From: Pelagerythrobacter marensis
GTDB lineage: Bacteria; Pseudomonadota; Alphaproteobacteria; Sphingomonadales; Sphingomonadaceae
Direction of reading: 5' to 3'
DNA: 64,000 bases
Assembly (NCBI RefSeq): GCF_036700095.1
Contig: NZ_CP144918.1
Coordinates: forward strand, 559,001-623,000
Part shown: one piece after another, positions 7,854-16,860 of the stretch
Numbering within the stretch: the first letter of the stretch is position 1
Layout of the letters: the number at the start of each line of letters is the position of its first letter
Notes under the pieces: model-generated
Databases searched by the model: none
Told to the model about the DNA's origin: nothing
The model's input: the letters and a program-made list of their open reading frames with translations, nothing else
Made by a program: the position numbers and the translations under genes

Positions 7854-10800
7854 TCAGAAGGTGAATTTGACCCCGCCGTAGATCCGCCGCGAGCCGGATT
7901 GATAACGGAAGGGCAGTTCAGGGAACTGCAGATAGACGCTGGCATTCGCCTTGGTGATATTGATCGCCTCGGCAAAAACCTCGAAATTGTCGGTCAGCTG
8001 GTAGCTGATCTGACCATCGAGCTGGCCGTAGGATTTCTGGTAGATCCCCAGCGTCCGCGTGACCGATCCGTCGGCAAAGCTGAAATTGCCCATGTACTGC
8101 TTCGAACGCCAGGAGTACGACGCGCGAGCGGCAAAGCCCGAGTGTTCGAAATAGACCTGACCGTTGGCCGAATGCTTCGACACCCCGGGCAGTGGCAGGT
8201 TGTCGCTGAAATCGGTGCTGAAGTCGGTTTCGGTGTCCGAGAATGTATAGTTCGCGGTGAAGCCCAGACCGAAATCGAACGCATACTGCGCCGCCAGCTC
8301 CAGGCCCCTGACCCGTCCGCCCGAGCCGTTGGCCGGTTGCGACACCGGACCCATGCGCCCGCCGCCCTGATCGTTGACGAAGACCGTGACGGTTTCGTTG
8401 ACGATGAAGCTGTCCACTTCCTTCCAGAACAGCCCTGCCGAAAGCAGTCCCTGATTGCCGAAATAGTGTTCGAAGCCCAGATCGAACTGATAGGCGCGGA
8501 AGGGATCCAGCTCCGCGTTACCGCGCTTGCCGTTGGTGAACTTGAACAGGTCGTCCGCCGGGTCGCGGGTGAACGTGGTCGAAAACCCTTCGCCCAGCGA
8601 AACCAGCGGCTGGCGGGCGACGACCCGCGCGGCGGAAAAGCGAACCTTGCTGCCCTCTGCCACGTCGAACACCGCGTTCGCGCTCGGCAGGAAATCGGTA
8701 TAGCTGCGGACGATGGTATTGGTCGTGTAATCGCGCAGCACGCCGTTCCAGCTGTCGGTGCCCCAATAGCTCGGATCGGCATTGGCCGGCTGGTTCTGGT
8801 CCACTGTCAGGTTAGTGTTGACGACCCGCAAGCCCACGTTGACGTGGTAGGAATCGTCCAGCCCGCCCAGGTCGACCATGACATAGCCCGACTTGGTCTC
8901 CTCCTTCACCCGATAGCTCTGCAGCGGATCTTCGAAGAAGGTAAAGGGCGTATCCGGATAGAGCGCCTGAATCCATTCGAGGGCGTTCGTCATTTGCGAA
9001 CGGTCGGCGACCAGGACCGTATCGCCCTGGATCCGGCCCCCGCCGGCGAAGTTGCGGATCGCTTCCATCCGCTCGGGATTGCTCACCAGGGTTTGATACG
9101 GCGTGATCAGCGCAGGCGAATTGCCGAAACGGGTGCAACCGGCGAATGCCGCAGGCTTGTTGGATTCGGGCAAGTCGCAGATCTTGTAGCCGATCGCCCC
9201 ATCCTGGAAATAGCCATAGGGCGTCCAGTTGTAAGAATAGCCGTCCACACGCTCATCTTCGGGAATCGCGGTGGCATCGAGCTCGCCCTTGCCGCTGTAA
9301 TCGGCGAGATAGCGGCCCGAGACGAAATCGACCGTGCGCTGGCCATAGCGGAAGCCCGCGCTGAGCGTGATCGTGTCTTCGAAACCGTCGGCGACATCAT
9401 AAGCGAAATCGCCGCGGATCGAATGGCCGTCGATGTCGGAACGATCGCCGAAGGCCCAGTGCGATTTGAAGAAGCCGTAATCGGGATTGCTGAACAGATC
9501 CTGCGGGCTGCCGGGCGCAATGCCGAAGCTGGGGAAATCGCCGTTGGTGTAAGTGAAATCGAATGTCGGCGGGGCGTCCGCATTCGGCGTGAAGCCGGGT
9601 TGCGGCCCGGAAGTACCCGGCCCGCGCACGCCATAGGCAGTGTACCGCACGTCATTGTTGGCGACTTCGCGCTTCATGCTCGACGATGCATAGTTGGCCA
9701 TGACAGATGCGCGGAAATTGGTGTCGTTGTCCCATTCCAGCGCGAACTGCACGTTGTCCGATTTGATTTTCGACACGTCGACGAACGAAATCGCCTCGGC
9801 CGACTGGGCGCGCACGGTGCCTTCGGTCAGGACGCCGTTTTCGTTGATCGAATAGTCGCCGACCAGCCCCTGCGATTCGCCCTGCCCGAACGGGAATTTG
9901 ACCGACGCTTCGCGCGTGTCGATCTTCATGTCGGAATGGAAATACTGCGCACTGACTTCCAGCGTATCGGTCGGGCGATAGGTAATCCCCAGCGATGTGC
10001 CCCAACGCCGGCGATACTGGTCGCGATCGGTGACGTAACGATACTCGGGCGCGTAATAGTTGGTCGGCACGGTTGCCGTGTCGCGCCGCCCCTCGTCAAA
10101 CGCCCAGTTGCCGCGATTGTCACCGCCCAGCACGTTGACGTGATTGTTGGTCTTTTCATAGCTGAAAGAGGCGATGACGCCGAGCCGGTCGTTGAAATTG
10201 TAGCCGAGGACGGCCGCACCCGCCGGCTCCCAGCCGGAGATTTCGCTGCCCTTGCTCATCTTCGCATTGCCCGCCAGCGTCAGGCCGGACTTCAGATTGA
10301 GCGGATTGCGCGTCTTGAGATTGACGATGCCGCCGAGCCCGCCTTCAAGCAGGGAGGCATTGGGCGATTTGAACACTTCGATCCCGCCGATCAGTTCGGA
10401 AGGCACGCCTTCGAGACTGTCGTAACGGTTATAGTTCCCCTCGCCGACCTTGTAGACTTCCAGGCCGCTGACGAAGAGCTCGCCATTCAGCAGCGTGACA
10501 TTTTGCTCAAGCCCGCGGATGCGCACTTTGGAACCCTGGCCGTTCTCGCGGTCGATCTGGATGCCCGGCAGGCGCTGCAACGATTCGGCCACGTTCTGGT
10601 CGGGGAACTTGCCGATATCTTCCGCTGTAACCGATTCGATGATCAGGTTCGATTCGCGCTTGGCATTCAGCGCACTTTCCAGCGAGGCTCTGAAGCCGGT
10701 GACGACGATAACGTTTTCGCCCGCTTCCTCGCTTGCCGCCTGCCCGGTGTCGGTCGCATCCTGGGCCTGCGCGAAGGCCGGTGCGGAGCCGGCACCCAAT

Positions 10801-10859
10801 GCCAGTACCGATGCGGCGGCCAAAAACGTCGACCGGTTGCGTAAAATTCCGCTGTGCAT
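7854..10859 (-). CDS. TonB-dependent receptor (Xanthomonas/Caulobacter type), sugar-locus outer-membrane importer
   Basis: 1001-aa outer-membrane receptor. A signal peptide (residues 1-~30, ending APAFAQA) precedes a TonB-box-like ENVIVVTGFRASL (~50-60). The plug domain contains IGKFPDQNVAESLQRLPGIQI and VRIRGL, followed by a long beta-barrel ending in aromatic RIYGGVKFTF, as outer-membrane insertion requires. The EDIGKFPDQNVAE plug motif is typical of the large TonB-dependent receptors abundant in Caulobacter, Xanthomonas and sphingomonads. Neighbouring GH3, MFS and LacI genes suggest oligosaccharide (beta-glucoside) import. No SusD partner is present. The ATG at 10859 fits the signal peptide. 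Confidence 0.95.
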   Translation of the reverse strand: MHSGILRNRSTFLAAASVLALGAGSAPAFAQAQDATDTGQAASEEAGENVIVVTGFRASLESALNAKRESNLIIESVTAEDIGKFPDQNVAESLQRLPGIQIDRENGQGSKVRIRGLEQNVTLLNGELFVSGLEVYKVGEGNYNRYDSLEGVPSELIGGIEVFKSPNASLLEGGLGGIVNLKTRNPLNLKSGLTLAGNAKMSKGSEISGWEPAGAAVLGYNFNDRLGVIASFSYEKTNNHVNVLGGDNRGNWAFDEGRRDTATVPTNYYAPEYRYVTDRDQYRRRWGTSLGITYRPTDTLEVSAQYFHSDMKIDTREASVKFPFGQGESQGLVGDYSINENGVLTEGTVRAQSAEAISFVDVSKIKSDNVQFALEWDNDTNFRASVMANYASSSMKREVANNDVRYTAYGVRGPGTSGPQPGFTPNADAPPTFDFTYTNGDFPSFGIAPGSPQDLFSNPDYGFFKSHWAFGDRSDIDGHSIRGDFAYDVADGFEDTITLSAGFRYGQRTVDFVSGRYLADYSGKGELDATAIPEDERVDGYSYNWTPYGYFQDGAIGYKICDLPESNKPAAFAGCTRFGNSPALITPYQTLVSNPERMEAIRNFAGGGRIQGDTVLVADRSQMTNALEWIQALYPDTPFTFFEDPLQSYRVKEETKSGYVMVDLGGLDDSYHVNVGLRVVNTNLTVDQNQPANADPSYWGTDSWNGVLRDYTTNTIVRSYTDFLPSANAVFDVAEGSKVRFSAARVVARQPLVSLGEGFSTTFTRDPADDLFKFTNGKRGNAELDPFRAYQFDLGFEHYFGNQGLLSAGLFWKEVDSFIVNETVTVFVNDQGGGRMGPVSQPANGSGGRVRGLELAAQYAFDFGLGFTANYTFSDTETDFSTDFSDNLPLPGVSKHSANGQVYFEHSGFAARASYSWRSKQYMGNFSFADGSVTRTLGIYQKSYGQLDGQISYQLTDNFEVFAEAINITKANASVYLQFPELPFRYQSGSRRIYGGVKFTF

Positions 10860-10974
10860 TTCAGTATCCTCCCCAAAACCGCATCTTCGCGTGCGGATCT
10901 TTCGTGGTGTGCCAATCCCCTGCCCCGACTCGGAGAGCAGTCGACCTGACGTGACTTTACTGGTTGCATATTTC

Positions 10975-10988
10975 TGTCAACGTTGTCA
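10975..10988. promoter_or_regulatory. LacI-type operator site 1 (TonB receptor/GH3 divergent region)
   Basis: TGTCAACGTTGTCA: a 14-base near-palindrome centred on CG (one mismatched pair), also readable as a TGTCA-N4-TGTCA direct repeat. It lies 116 bases upstream of the receptor ATG and 106 upstream of the GH3 ATG. On the minus strand it contains TTGACA, so it could overlap a -35 element for the receptor gene. Confidence 0.6.
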
Positions 10989-11036
10989 AACATCATGCGT
11001 CGTTTGGCAAAAAATCGCGCTTTTCCGCGGAGTTTC

Positions 11037-11050
11037 TGTCAAGGTTGTCA
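11037..11050. promoter_or_regulatory. LacI-type operator site 2 (upstream of GH3 gene)
   Basis: TGTCAAGGTTGTCA repeats site 1 with one central base changed and shares the flanking TTTC on its left. The centres of the two sites are 62 bases apart, close to six helical turns, which would allow cooperative binding or looping. It lies 43 bases upstream of the GH3 start codon. Confidence 0.55.
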
Positions 11051-11093
11051 GACTCAGTCGAGACGCAAAACGCGCCGGCTGGAGCCGTATGGG

Positions 11094-13643
11094 ATGGGAT
11101 CTATGCTTTCGAAAATGCTTCTTTTGTCGGCGGCTGCAGCCGCACTCGCAGTGCCGGCCCCCTCCTTCGCCCAGGCCCGCGATACGGCAATCGACCATCC
11201 AGGCGAAGCCACCATCCATCCCGAGCAATGGCCCGAAGTCGCCTTTCCAAAGGTACTGACCGAGGAAGGCGAAGCGCATGTGCAGGCGCTGCTCGCGCAG
11301 ATGACGCTCAGGCAGAAGGTGGGCCAGATCATCCAGGCCGATATCGCCAGCGTGACGCCCGAGGAAGTGCGCGAATACCGCCTCGGGTCGGTACTCAACG
11401 GCGGCAATTCAGGGCCCTGGGGCGACGATCTCGCCCCGGCGGCGAAGTGGCTCGAACTCGCCGATGCGTTCTACGACGCTTCGATGGACGTGCCCCCCGG
11501 CGAACCCGCGATCCCGATCGTATGGGGCACAGATGCGGTGCACGGGCACAGCAACATCGTCGGCGCGACCATATTTCCGCACAACGTCGGGCTCGGCGCC
11601 GCTCGCGATCCCGAACTGATCGAGCGCATCGGGCAAGTCACTGCGGTCGAGATTCGCGTAACCGGTCAGGAATGGACCTTCGCCCCCACCGTGGCCGTGC
11701 CGCAGGATTATCGCTGGGGCCGCGCCTACGAAGGTTACTCCTCCGATCCCGCGCTGGTCGCCGCCTATGTCGGCAGCATGATTCGCGGGTTGCAGGGGCC
11801 GCCTTCGGTCGCGCCGATCCTTGCCGGGCCGCACGTGGCCGCCTCCACCAAGCACTACCTCGCCGATGGCGCCACCACCGATGGCAAGGACCAGGGCGAC
11901 GCGGCGATTTCCGAACTCGAGCTACGGCTGGTGCATGGCGCGCCCTATATTCCCGCAATAGAGAACGGCGTCGCCACGATAATGACCAGTTTTTCCAGCT
12001 GGAACGGGGTCAAGCTGTCGGCCCATCGCGGACTTGTGACCGACGTGCTGAAAGGGCGCATGAACTTCGGCGGTCTGGTCGTCACAGACTGGAATGCGCA
12101 CGGGCAGGTGGCAGGCTGCAGCAACGCCAGCTGTCCCAAGGCAATCAATGCCGGAATCGACATGCTGATGGCGCCCGACAGCTGGCGCAACCTTTACGAC
12201 AGCACGCTGTCGCAGGTCCGCGACGGCACGATTTCCATGGAACGGCTGGACGATGCTGTGGCGCGTGTGTTGCGCGTCAAACAACGGCTGGGCCTGTTCG
12301 AAATGGGCAAACCTTCGCAGCGCGCGCTGTCCGGGCGGTACGAACTGCTAGGCGCGGCAGACCATCGCGCCGTCGCGCGTGAGGCTGTGCGCAAGTCACT
12401 GGTCCTGCTGAAGAACACCGGCGTCCTGCCGCTCAGGGCCGATGCCCGAATCCTCGTCGCCGGCGACGCGGCCGACGATATCGCGCGCCAGTCGGGCGGA
12501 TGGACGCTGAGCTGGCAGGGAACCGGGCTCGACAACGGCCTGTTTCCGGGCGCGACTTCACTGTGGGACGGCATCGAACAGGCGGTCACGTCCGCCGGGG
12601 GCAGTGCTGAACTCTCTGTCGAGGGTGAATATACCGCACGTCCCGACGCGGCGATCGTCGTCTTCGGCGAAACGCCCTACGCGGAGTTTCAGGGCGACAT
12701 CGCTTCACTGCAATTGCGCCCCGAGCTGCGCCAACCGATCGCGACGATGCGGCGCCTGAAGGAAGAAGGCATTCCCGTGGTCGCCGTGATGATCACCGGT
12801 CGCCCGCTTTATGTGAACGAGGCGCTCAATGTCGCTGACGCCTTCATTACCGCCTGGCTGCCGGGGTCGGAGGGAGGCGGGGTGGCCGATGTGATGTTCG
12901 CCGGGGCTGGCGGTGAACCGGTCCACGATTTCCAGGGCCGGCTGCCAGCGGCGTGGCCCGCCAGCGCGCGGCATGATGGGGAAACGCTGTTCCCCTTCGG
13001 TTATGGCCTGCGCTACGCGGATGGACCGGGCGCATGGACGCCCTTGCCGGAAGACAGCGGCGTAAGCGACGATGGCAGCGACGGGGGCGTGTTTTTCGAG
13101 CGCGGCCTCCCCGCATCGTCCTGGTCGCTCACCGTGTCGCGTGCCGATGGCGGCGAATCGCTGCGTGTGACCACCGTTCCCGCGGAAGCTGTGCAGGGTC
13201 GTGTGCGTATCACCGCCACCGATTACGGCGTGCAGGAAGGCGCGCGCAGCTTCGCCATCGATCCCCACCCTGGCGGGACTGCAATCGAGCTCGGCACATT
13301 CGATCCGATCGACCTTTCGCGCCAGACCAATGGCGACATGCTGCTTCTCACCACCGTTCGGCTGGACGCTCAGCTTTCGCAGGCACCGCGCATGGCCGTG
13401 CGCTGCGAAGGCACGGATTGCAGAGGGGAAGTCCCAATCGCCGAGTTTGGGGCACTGCCTGTCGGAGAATGGCAGACCCTGGGCATCCCCCTCAAGTGCT
13501 TCCAGACTGCGGGCGCCGACATGGGCGCGATCAGCGCGCCGTTCCGTCTGACGACGTCGGGCCCGGCACGCTTCAGCCTGGCGCGCGTGGCCTTGGGCAG
13601 CCTGTCCGATGTCGATGTCCTTGCCGGTTGCCCGACCGACTGA
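11094..13643 (+). CDS. Exported glycoside hydrolase family 3 (beta-glucosidase / exo-glucanase type)
   Basis: 849-aa secreted or periplasmic GH3 enzyme. It opens with a signal peptide (MGSMLSKMLLLSAAAAALAVPAPSFAQA in two parts, cleavage near residue 28). The N-terminal GH3 barrel includes PIVWGTDAVHGHSN and KHYLADG, and the nucleophile Asp332 lies in VVTDWNAHG. The C-terminal GH3 domain contains RKSLVLLKNTGVLPL and ITGRPLYVNEAL, and an extra ~200-residue C-terminal beta-rich region follows, as in larger exo-1,3/1,4-glucanases. I chose ATG 11094 because GGAG lies 9 bases upstream and it directly precedes the signal peptide; an in-frame ATG at 10983 would start inside an operator site. Confidence 0.92.
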   Translation: MGSMLSKMLLLSAAAAALAVPAPSFAQARDTAIDHPGEATIHPEQWPEVAFPKVLTEEGEAHVQALLAQMTLRQKVGQIIQADIASVTPEEVREYRLGSVLNGGNSGPWGDDLAPAAKWLELADAFYDASMDVPPGEPAIPIVWGTDAVHGHSNIVGATIFPHNVGLGAARDPELIERIGQVTAVEIRVTGQEWTFAPTVAVPQDYRWGRAYEGYSSDPALVAAYVGSMIRGLQGPPSVAPILAGPHVAASTKHYLADGATTDGKDQGDAAISELELRLVHGAPYIPAIENGVATIMTSFSSWNGVKLSAHRGLVTDVLKGRMNFGGLVVTDWNAHGQVAGCSNASCPKAINAGIDMLMAPDSWRNLYDSTLSQVRDGTISMERLDDAVARVLRVKQRLGLFEMGKPSQRALSGRYELLGAADHRAVAREAVRKSLVLLKNTGVLPLRADARILVAGDAADDIARQSGGWTLSWQGTGLDNGLFPGATSLWDGIEQAVTSAGGSAELSVEGEYTARPDAAIVVFGETPYAEFQGDIASLQLRPELRQPIATMRRLKEEGIPVVAVMITGRPLYVNEALNVADAFITAWLPGSEGGGVADVMFAGAGGEPVHDFQGRLPAAWPASARHDGETLFPFGYGLRYADGPGAWTPLPEDSGVSDDGSDGGVFFERGLPASSWSLTVSRADGGESLRVTTVPAEAVQGRVRITATDYGVQEGARSFAIDPHPGGTAIELGTFDPIDLSRQTNGDMLLLTTVRLDAQLSQAPRMAVRCEGTDCRGEVPIAEFGALPVGEWQTLGIPLKCFQTAGADMGAISAPFRLTTSGPARFSLARVALGSLSDVDVLAGCPTD

Positions 13644-13658
13644 TGCATCTGCCGCGTC

Positions 13659-14861
13659 TCACTGTACGGCGAAGGCGCGCGGGCGTTCGCGCGCGGCCAA
13701 GATCACGACCGCACCAAGGGCCTTGAGCGCAGCGAAGGTCAGCAGCACGGGCGTGAAGTTTTCCGGTGTGGCCAGGTGCCAGACGATCAGCGTCCCGATA
13801 ATTGCCGGTACGGTATTGGTCAGATTGACCAGACCCAGGTCGCGCCCCCTTCGGTCCGGCCGCGGGAGCAATTGCATCGCGAAAGTGACATGCAGGCTCA
13901 GGAACACCGCGGTGCCGGTTGCATAGACGCAGAATGCAATCGCCCCGTGCCAGGCAGTTTCCGCGAATGCCATACCGATCAGGCCCACCGTTCCGACCAG
14001 GGCTGCACCGAACAGAAACGGCTTGCGCGTTCCCGCCAGGTCCGACCACCGGCCGATCGCCAGCGCGACCGGCAGGGGAATGATGTAGGAGATCGTCAGC
14101 ACGCGGCCGACCAGCCCGGCCGCATCGCCTTCGACCTGCGTCAGCGTCTTGAAATAATAGAGCAGGTAGAGCGTCAGGGTCGCGCAGCTTAGCTGGACGA
14201 GCAGCCTGGAGATCGACGCGATCACGATGTCGCGCCTCTCCCACGGTACGGCAAGTTCCGGTGCGAGAAATTCCTTCCTGGGGCGCAGTGCCAGCAGCGG
14301 GAGGATCAGCGCGAAGGCAGCAGCGGGGACCAGGGCGAACCGGGCCATCTCGACCAGATCGGGTTGCGCCAGAAGTGCGACCGAGAAAGCGGCCGCAACG
14401 GGATTGCCCAGTGCCAGCATCCCGCCCGCTATGCCTTTCCGCCTGGCCGGCACTTCTTCCGCGATGATGGCGAAAAGCGGCGCGAGCACTGCGTTGATTG
14501 CCGCTTGCGCCAGTGCGACCGCGAGCACCAACTGGGCCGGCGTTCCGGCAAGGCTCAGGCCGATATAGGACAGCGCCAGCGCGACCAGTCCGCCCACTAC
14601 CCAGCGCCGGCGTCCGCCACCTTTCGTCGCCGAAAGATCGCTGAGCCAGCCGAACAGGATGTTCGCGCCGCTGGCGACAATTCCGCCGACAACCGCTGTC
14701 GCCGTCAGCAGGTCGATCTTGGCCAGCTCGTCCAGTGCCTCGACCCTCAGCGGCAGCAGGAGGGTGAACAAGGGAAGATAGGAGACCACACCGCCGGCAT
14801 TGGCCAGCGCGACTGCCAGAAGGAGCGCCGCCGTGCGCGCGCGGGGCTGGAACCTGTCCAT
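13659..14861 (-). CDS. MFS transporter (sugar-locus, GPH/MFS-like)
   Basis: About 400-aa inner-membrane carrier with some twelve hydrophobic helices. The loop GWLSDLSATKGGGRRRWVVGG after TM2 resembles the G-x-x-S-D-x-(R/T)-x-x-x-G-R-R signature of MFS/GPH carriers, and the repeat IGRWSDLAGTRKPFLFG appears in the second half. The ATG at 14861 is preferred over one 11 codons earlier because GGCGGGAG sits just upstream. It lies 58 bases downstream of the FucP-type transporter on the same strand, so the two are probably co-transcribed from the LacI-controlled promoter near 16.3 kb. Substrate: probably a mono- or disaccharide released by the GH3 enzyme (inference). Confidence 0.85.
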   Translation of the reverse strand: MDRFQPRARTAALLLAVALANAGGVVSYLPLFTLLLPLRVEALDELAKIDLLTATAVVGGIVASGANILFGWLSDLSATKGGGRRRWVVGGLVALALSYIGLSLAGTPAQLVLAVALAQAAINAVLAPLFAIIAEEVPARRKGIAGGMLALGNPVAAAFSVALLAQPDLVEMARFALVPAAAFALILPLLALRPRKEFLAPELAVPWERRDIVIASISRLLVQLSCATLTLYLLYYFKTLTQVEGDAAGLVGRVLTISYIIPLPVALAIGRWSDLAGTRKPFLFGAALVGTVGLIGMAFAETAWHGAIAFCVYATGTAVFLSLHVTFAMQLLPRPDRRGRDLGLVNLTNTVPAIIGTLIVWHLATPENFTPVLLTFAALKALGAVVILAARERPRAFAVQ

Positions 14862-14919
14862 CAGGCTCCCGCCTTGCCGACCATGAAGGCGCAAGGCAAT
14901 CCGCGGCGGCCTGCCGGGT

Positions 14920-16233
14920 TCAGCTTGCGGCAGGGCGCCGGGCGTAGATGCCGAACACCGCGATCACCGCATAGCAGGCGGCGGGCAGCGCCAGCGACAT
15001 GGCGAGGCTGCCACTGAGATCGGCCAGCGCGCCCATGGCCAGCGGGATCACCGCCCCGCCGAAGATCGCGACATTGATGATCCCCGATCCGTCGGCCGCG
15101 CGGCTGCCCAGCCGCTCACAGGCGAGCGAGAAAATGGTCGGGAACATGATCGAGTTCATCAGGCCGATCGCCAGCAGGCTATAGGCCGCCAGCGTGCCGT
15201 TGCTGTTGGTCGACAGCGCGATCAGCGCGATGGCGCCGACCGCAACCGCGGCGAGGATCTTGCCCGGGCTCACTATGCGCAGCAGCGCCGAGCCTATGAA
15301 ACGTCCGACCATCGCGCCGCCCCAATAGAGGCTAACCATCCAGCCGATCACGTTCTCGGGCTCGCCCAGCACGTCGTCGAGCATCAGATAGTTGATCACC
15401 ACCGAACCGATCGCGACCTCGGCGCCGACATAGAGGAAGATGCACAGCGCGCCGAAGCCGAAGCGCGGGCGCTTGAGCAGGTCGAAGCCGGCCAGCGCGC
15501 TCGAGGCTTCGTGCTTTTCGCCCTGCAGCCGGTTGCGGAACAGCCACACTGCGCCCGCGACCACGGTGATCGCCACCGCGAGGCCGAGATAGGTCTTCAC
15601 GATCATCGCCGATTCCGCGGTGCGATAGGCGGCCAGCGCGGCGCCTTCGAAATCCTCCGCCGAGACATCGGCCAGCTTGCCGAGGATCAGCCCCGCGCCG
15701 ACCAGCGGGAAGACGAAAGTGCCGAAGGAGTTGAACGCCTGCGCGAAGGTCAACCGGCTGTGCGCGGTCTTCTGCGGGCCGAGCAGGCTGATCAGCGGAT
15801 TGACCACCACCTGCACGATCACCACCCCGCTGGCGAGGATGAACAGCGCCAGCAGGAACAGCGGATAGGTGGCGGTGGTGCTGGCGGGGATGAACAGCAG
15901 ACAGCCCGCGGTCATCGTCATCAGCCCGGCCACCGCGCCGCGTATATAGCCGATCTTCTTGACCAGCTTGGCCCCCGGAATGCCGATCACCAGATAGGCG
16001 GCGAAGAAGCAGAACTGCACCAACATCGCTTGCGTGTAATTGAGCGTGAACAGCTCTTTCAGCTTGGGGATCAGGATATCGTTTAGGCTGGTGATCCCGC
16101 CGAAGATGAAGAACAGCGCGAAGACGAAGGGCGGCAGGCTGGGCGCATGGACATGGCCCTCGCCCTCGGCTGGCCCCGGATCGCTTGAGGAGATTTCCTT
16201 CGCCGTGATCGCCGCGGAATCCGTTACCACCAA
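14920..16233 (-). CDS. Sugar MFS transporter, FucP / glucose-galactose (GluP) type
   Basis: 437-aa H+-sugar symporter of the FHS family. After a ~33-residue polar, Gly/His-containing N-terminus come about twelve helices. The family marks FIFGGITSLNDILIPKLKELF (TM1 and the following loop) and AQAFNSFGTFVFPLVGAGLIL are close to FucP/GluP proteins. It probably brings glucose or a similar hexose into the cytoplasm after extracellular or periplasmic hydrolysis. The gene is preceded by a TTGACA/TATTTC promoter whose -35 overlaps a LacI-type operator, and is followed by a second MFS gene in the same direction. Confidence 0.9.
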   Translation of the reverse strand: MVVTDSAAITAKEISSSDPGPAEGEGHVHAPSLPPFVFALFFIFGGITSLNDILIPKLKELFTLNYTQAMLVQFCFFAAYLVIGIPGAKLVKKIGYIRGAVAGLMTMTAGCLLFIPASTTATYPLFLLALFILASGVVIVQVVVNPLISLLGPQKTAHSRLTFAQAFNSFGTFVFPLVGAGLILGKLADVSAEDFEGAALAAYRTAESAMIVKTYLGLAVAITVVAGAVWLFRNRLQGEKHEASSALAGFDLLKRPRFGFGALCIFLYVGAEVAIGSVVINYLMLDDVLGEPENVIGWMVSLYWGGAMVGRFIGSALLRIVSPGKILAAVAVGAIALIALSTNSNGTLAAYSLLAIGLMNSIMFPTIFSLACERLGSRAADGSGIINVAIFGGAVIPLAMGALADLSGSLAMSLALPAACYAVIAVFGIYARRPAAS

Positions 16234-16286
16234 CTTCCCTCCCGATACTGGTCCGCCGCCTCTCGTGTGCAGGGTGCCTGTCTCCG

Positions 16287-16315
16287 GAAATATGAGAGCG
16301 AACCTCCATTGTCAA
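16287..16315 (-). promoter_or_regulatory. Candidate sigma-70 promoter of the sugar-transporter operon
   Basis: On the minus strand, TTGACA (16315-16310) is followed after 17 bases by TATTTC (16292-16287), ~54 bases before the transporter ATG. The -35 hexamer lies within the LacI-type operator at 16310-16323, so repressor binding would block RNA polymerase directly. Confidence 0.55.
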
Positions 16316-16323
16316 CGCTGTCA
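16310..16323. promoter_or_regulatory. LacI-type operator site 3 (sugar-transporter operon)
   Basis: TGTCAACGCTGTCA matches the two sites near 11.0 kb at all ten half-site bases (TGTCA-N4-TGTCA), differing only in the central four. It overlaps the -35 box of the transporter promoter. This places the operon in the same local regulon as the receptor and GH3 genes. Confidence 0.6.
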
Positions 16324-16502
16324 GACACAAGCCTGCGCCACACAGGAATGCAGCCCTGATCTCTGCGCCGACGGTATCGACAGGCCGCCCGTTTCGACGA
16401 ATCGCCGCCTTCCGACCCGAGGTCCGGAAACGGCGGCCATCATTAGGCCGCTCGAGAATTTTTCATGGATTGCGACGCTGACATCGCGAGCACCGGGAAG
16501 AA

Positions 16503-16577
16503 TGGTGCTGCTGGGGAGGATTGAACTCCCGACCTCACCCTTACCAAGGGTGCGCTCTACCACTGAGCTACAGCAGC
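16503..16577 (-). tRNA. tRNA-Thr (anticodon GGT)
   Basis: On the minus strand a complete cloverleaf can be traced: acceptor stem GCTGCTG/CAGCAGC, D arm TAGCTCAGTGGTAGAGC, anticodon stem-loop CACCC-TTGGTAA-GGGTG with anticodon GGT, T arm with GGTTCAA-type loop (GGGAGTTCAATCCTCCC), discriminator A and an encoded CCA at 16505-16503. It reads ACC/ACU threonine codons. Confidence 0.97.
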
Positions 16578-16666
16578 GCCTGACAAGGCGGGCGCGCTAT
16601 TGTCGTGCGCCATACGAAAGTCAAGCCAAGCTTGAGCCTTGGGCGCATTCACGGCAAGACATTTCC

Positions 16667-16828
16667 ATGCCCGACGATCCCGATACCAGGACGACACGCG
16701 AAGAACGGCTCGCGGCGAAGCTGCGCGAGAACCTGCGGCGGCGCAAGGCGCAGGCGCGGGCGAGCAAGGGCGCGCAGGTGGGCGATACCGGCGACAGCGG
16801 GCTTTCCAATCCGGGCACGAAAAGCTAA
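16667..16828 (+). CDS. Small basic hypothetical protein upstream of gpmA
   Basis: 53-aa product MPDDPDTRTTREERLAAKL...NPGTKS, with a highly charged helical middle (REERLAAKLRENLRRRKAQA) and a Gly/Ser/Asn-rich end. It lies between tRNA-Thr and gpmA, 32 bases before gpmA, in the same direction. I recognise no domain. The length, codon usage and consistent position suggest a real small gene, possibly co-transcribed with gpmA. Confidence 0.55.
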   Translation: MPDDPDTRTTREERLAAKLRENLRRRKAQARASKGAQVGDTGDSGLSNPGTKS

Positions 16829-16860
16829 CCGCACACCCCCACCGATAGAGGAGCTTTCGC

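Noticed and set aside
7800-10844. A 1014-codon open frame antisense to the TonB receptor
   Set aside because: It is the complement of a clear receptor gene in GC-rich DNA; the product has no recognisable domain and its length simply mirrors codon bias.
10983-11093. Upstream start of the GH3 gene at 10983
   Set aside because: It would place the N-terminus inside an operator site and add a basic stretch before the signal peptide; ATG 11094 with GGAG is better.
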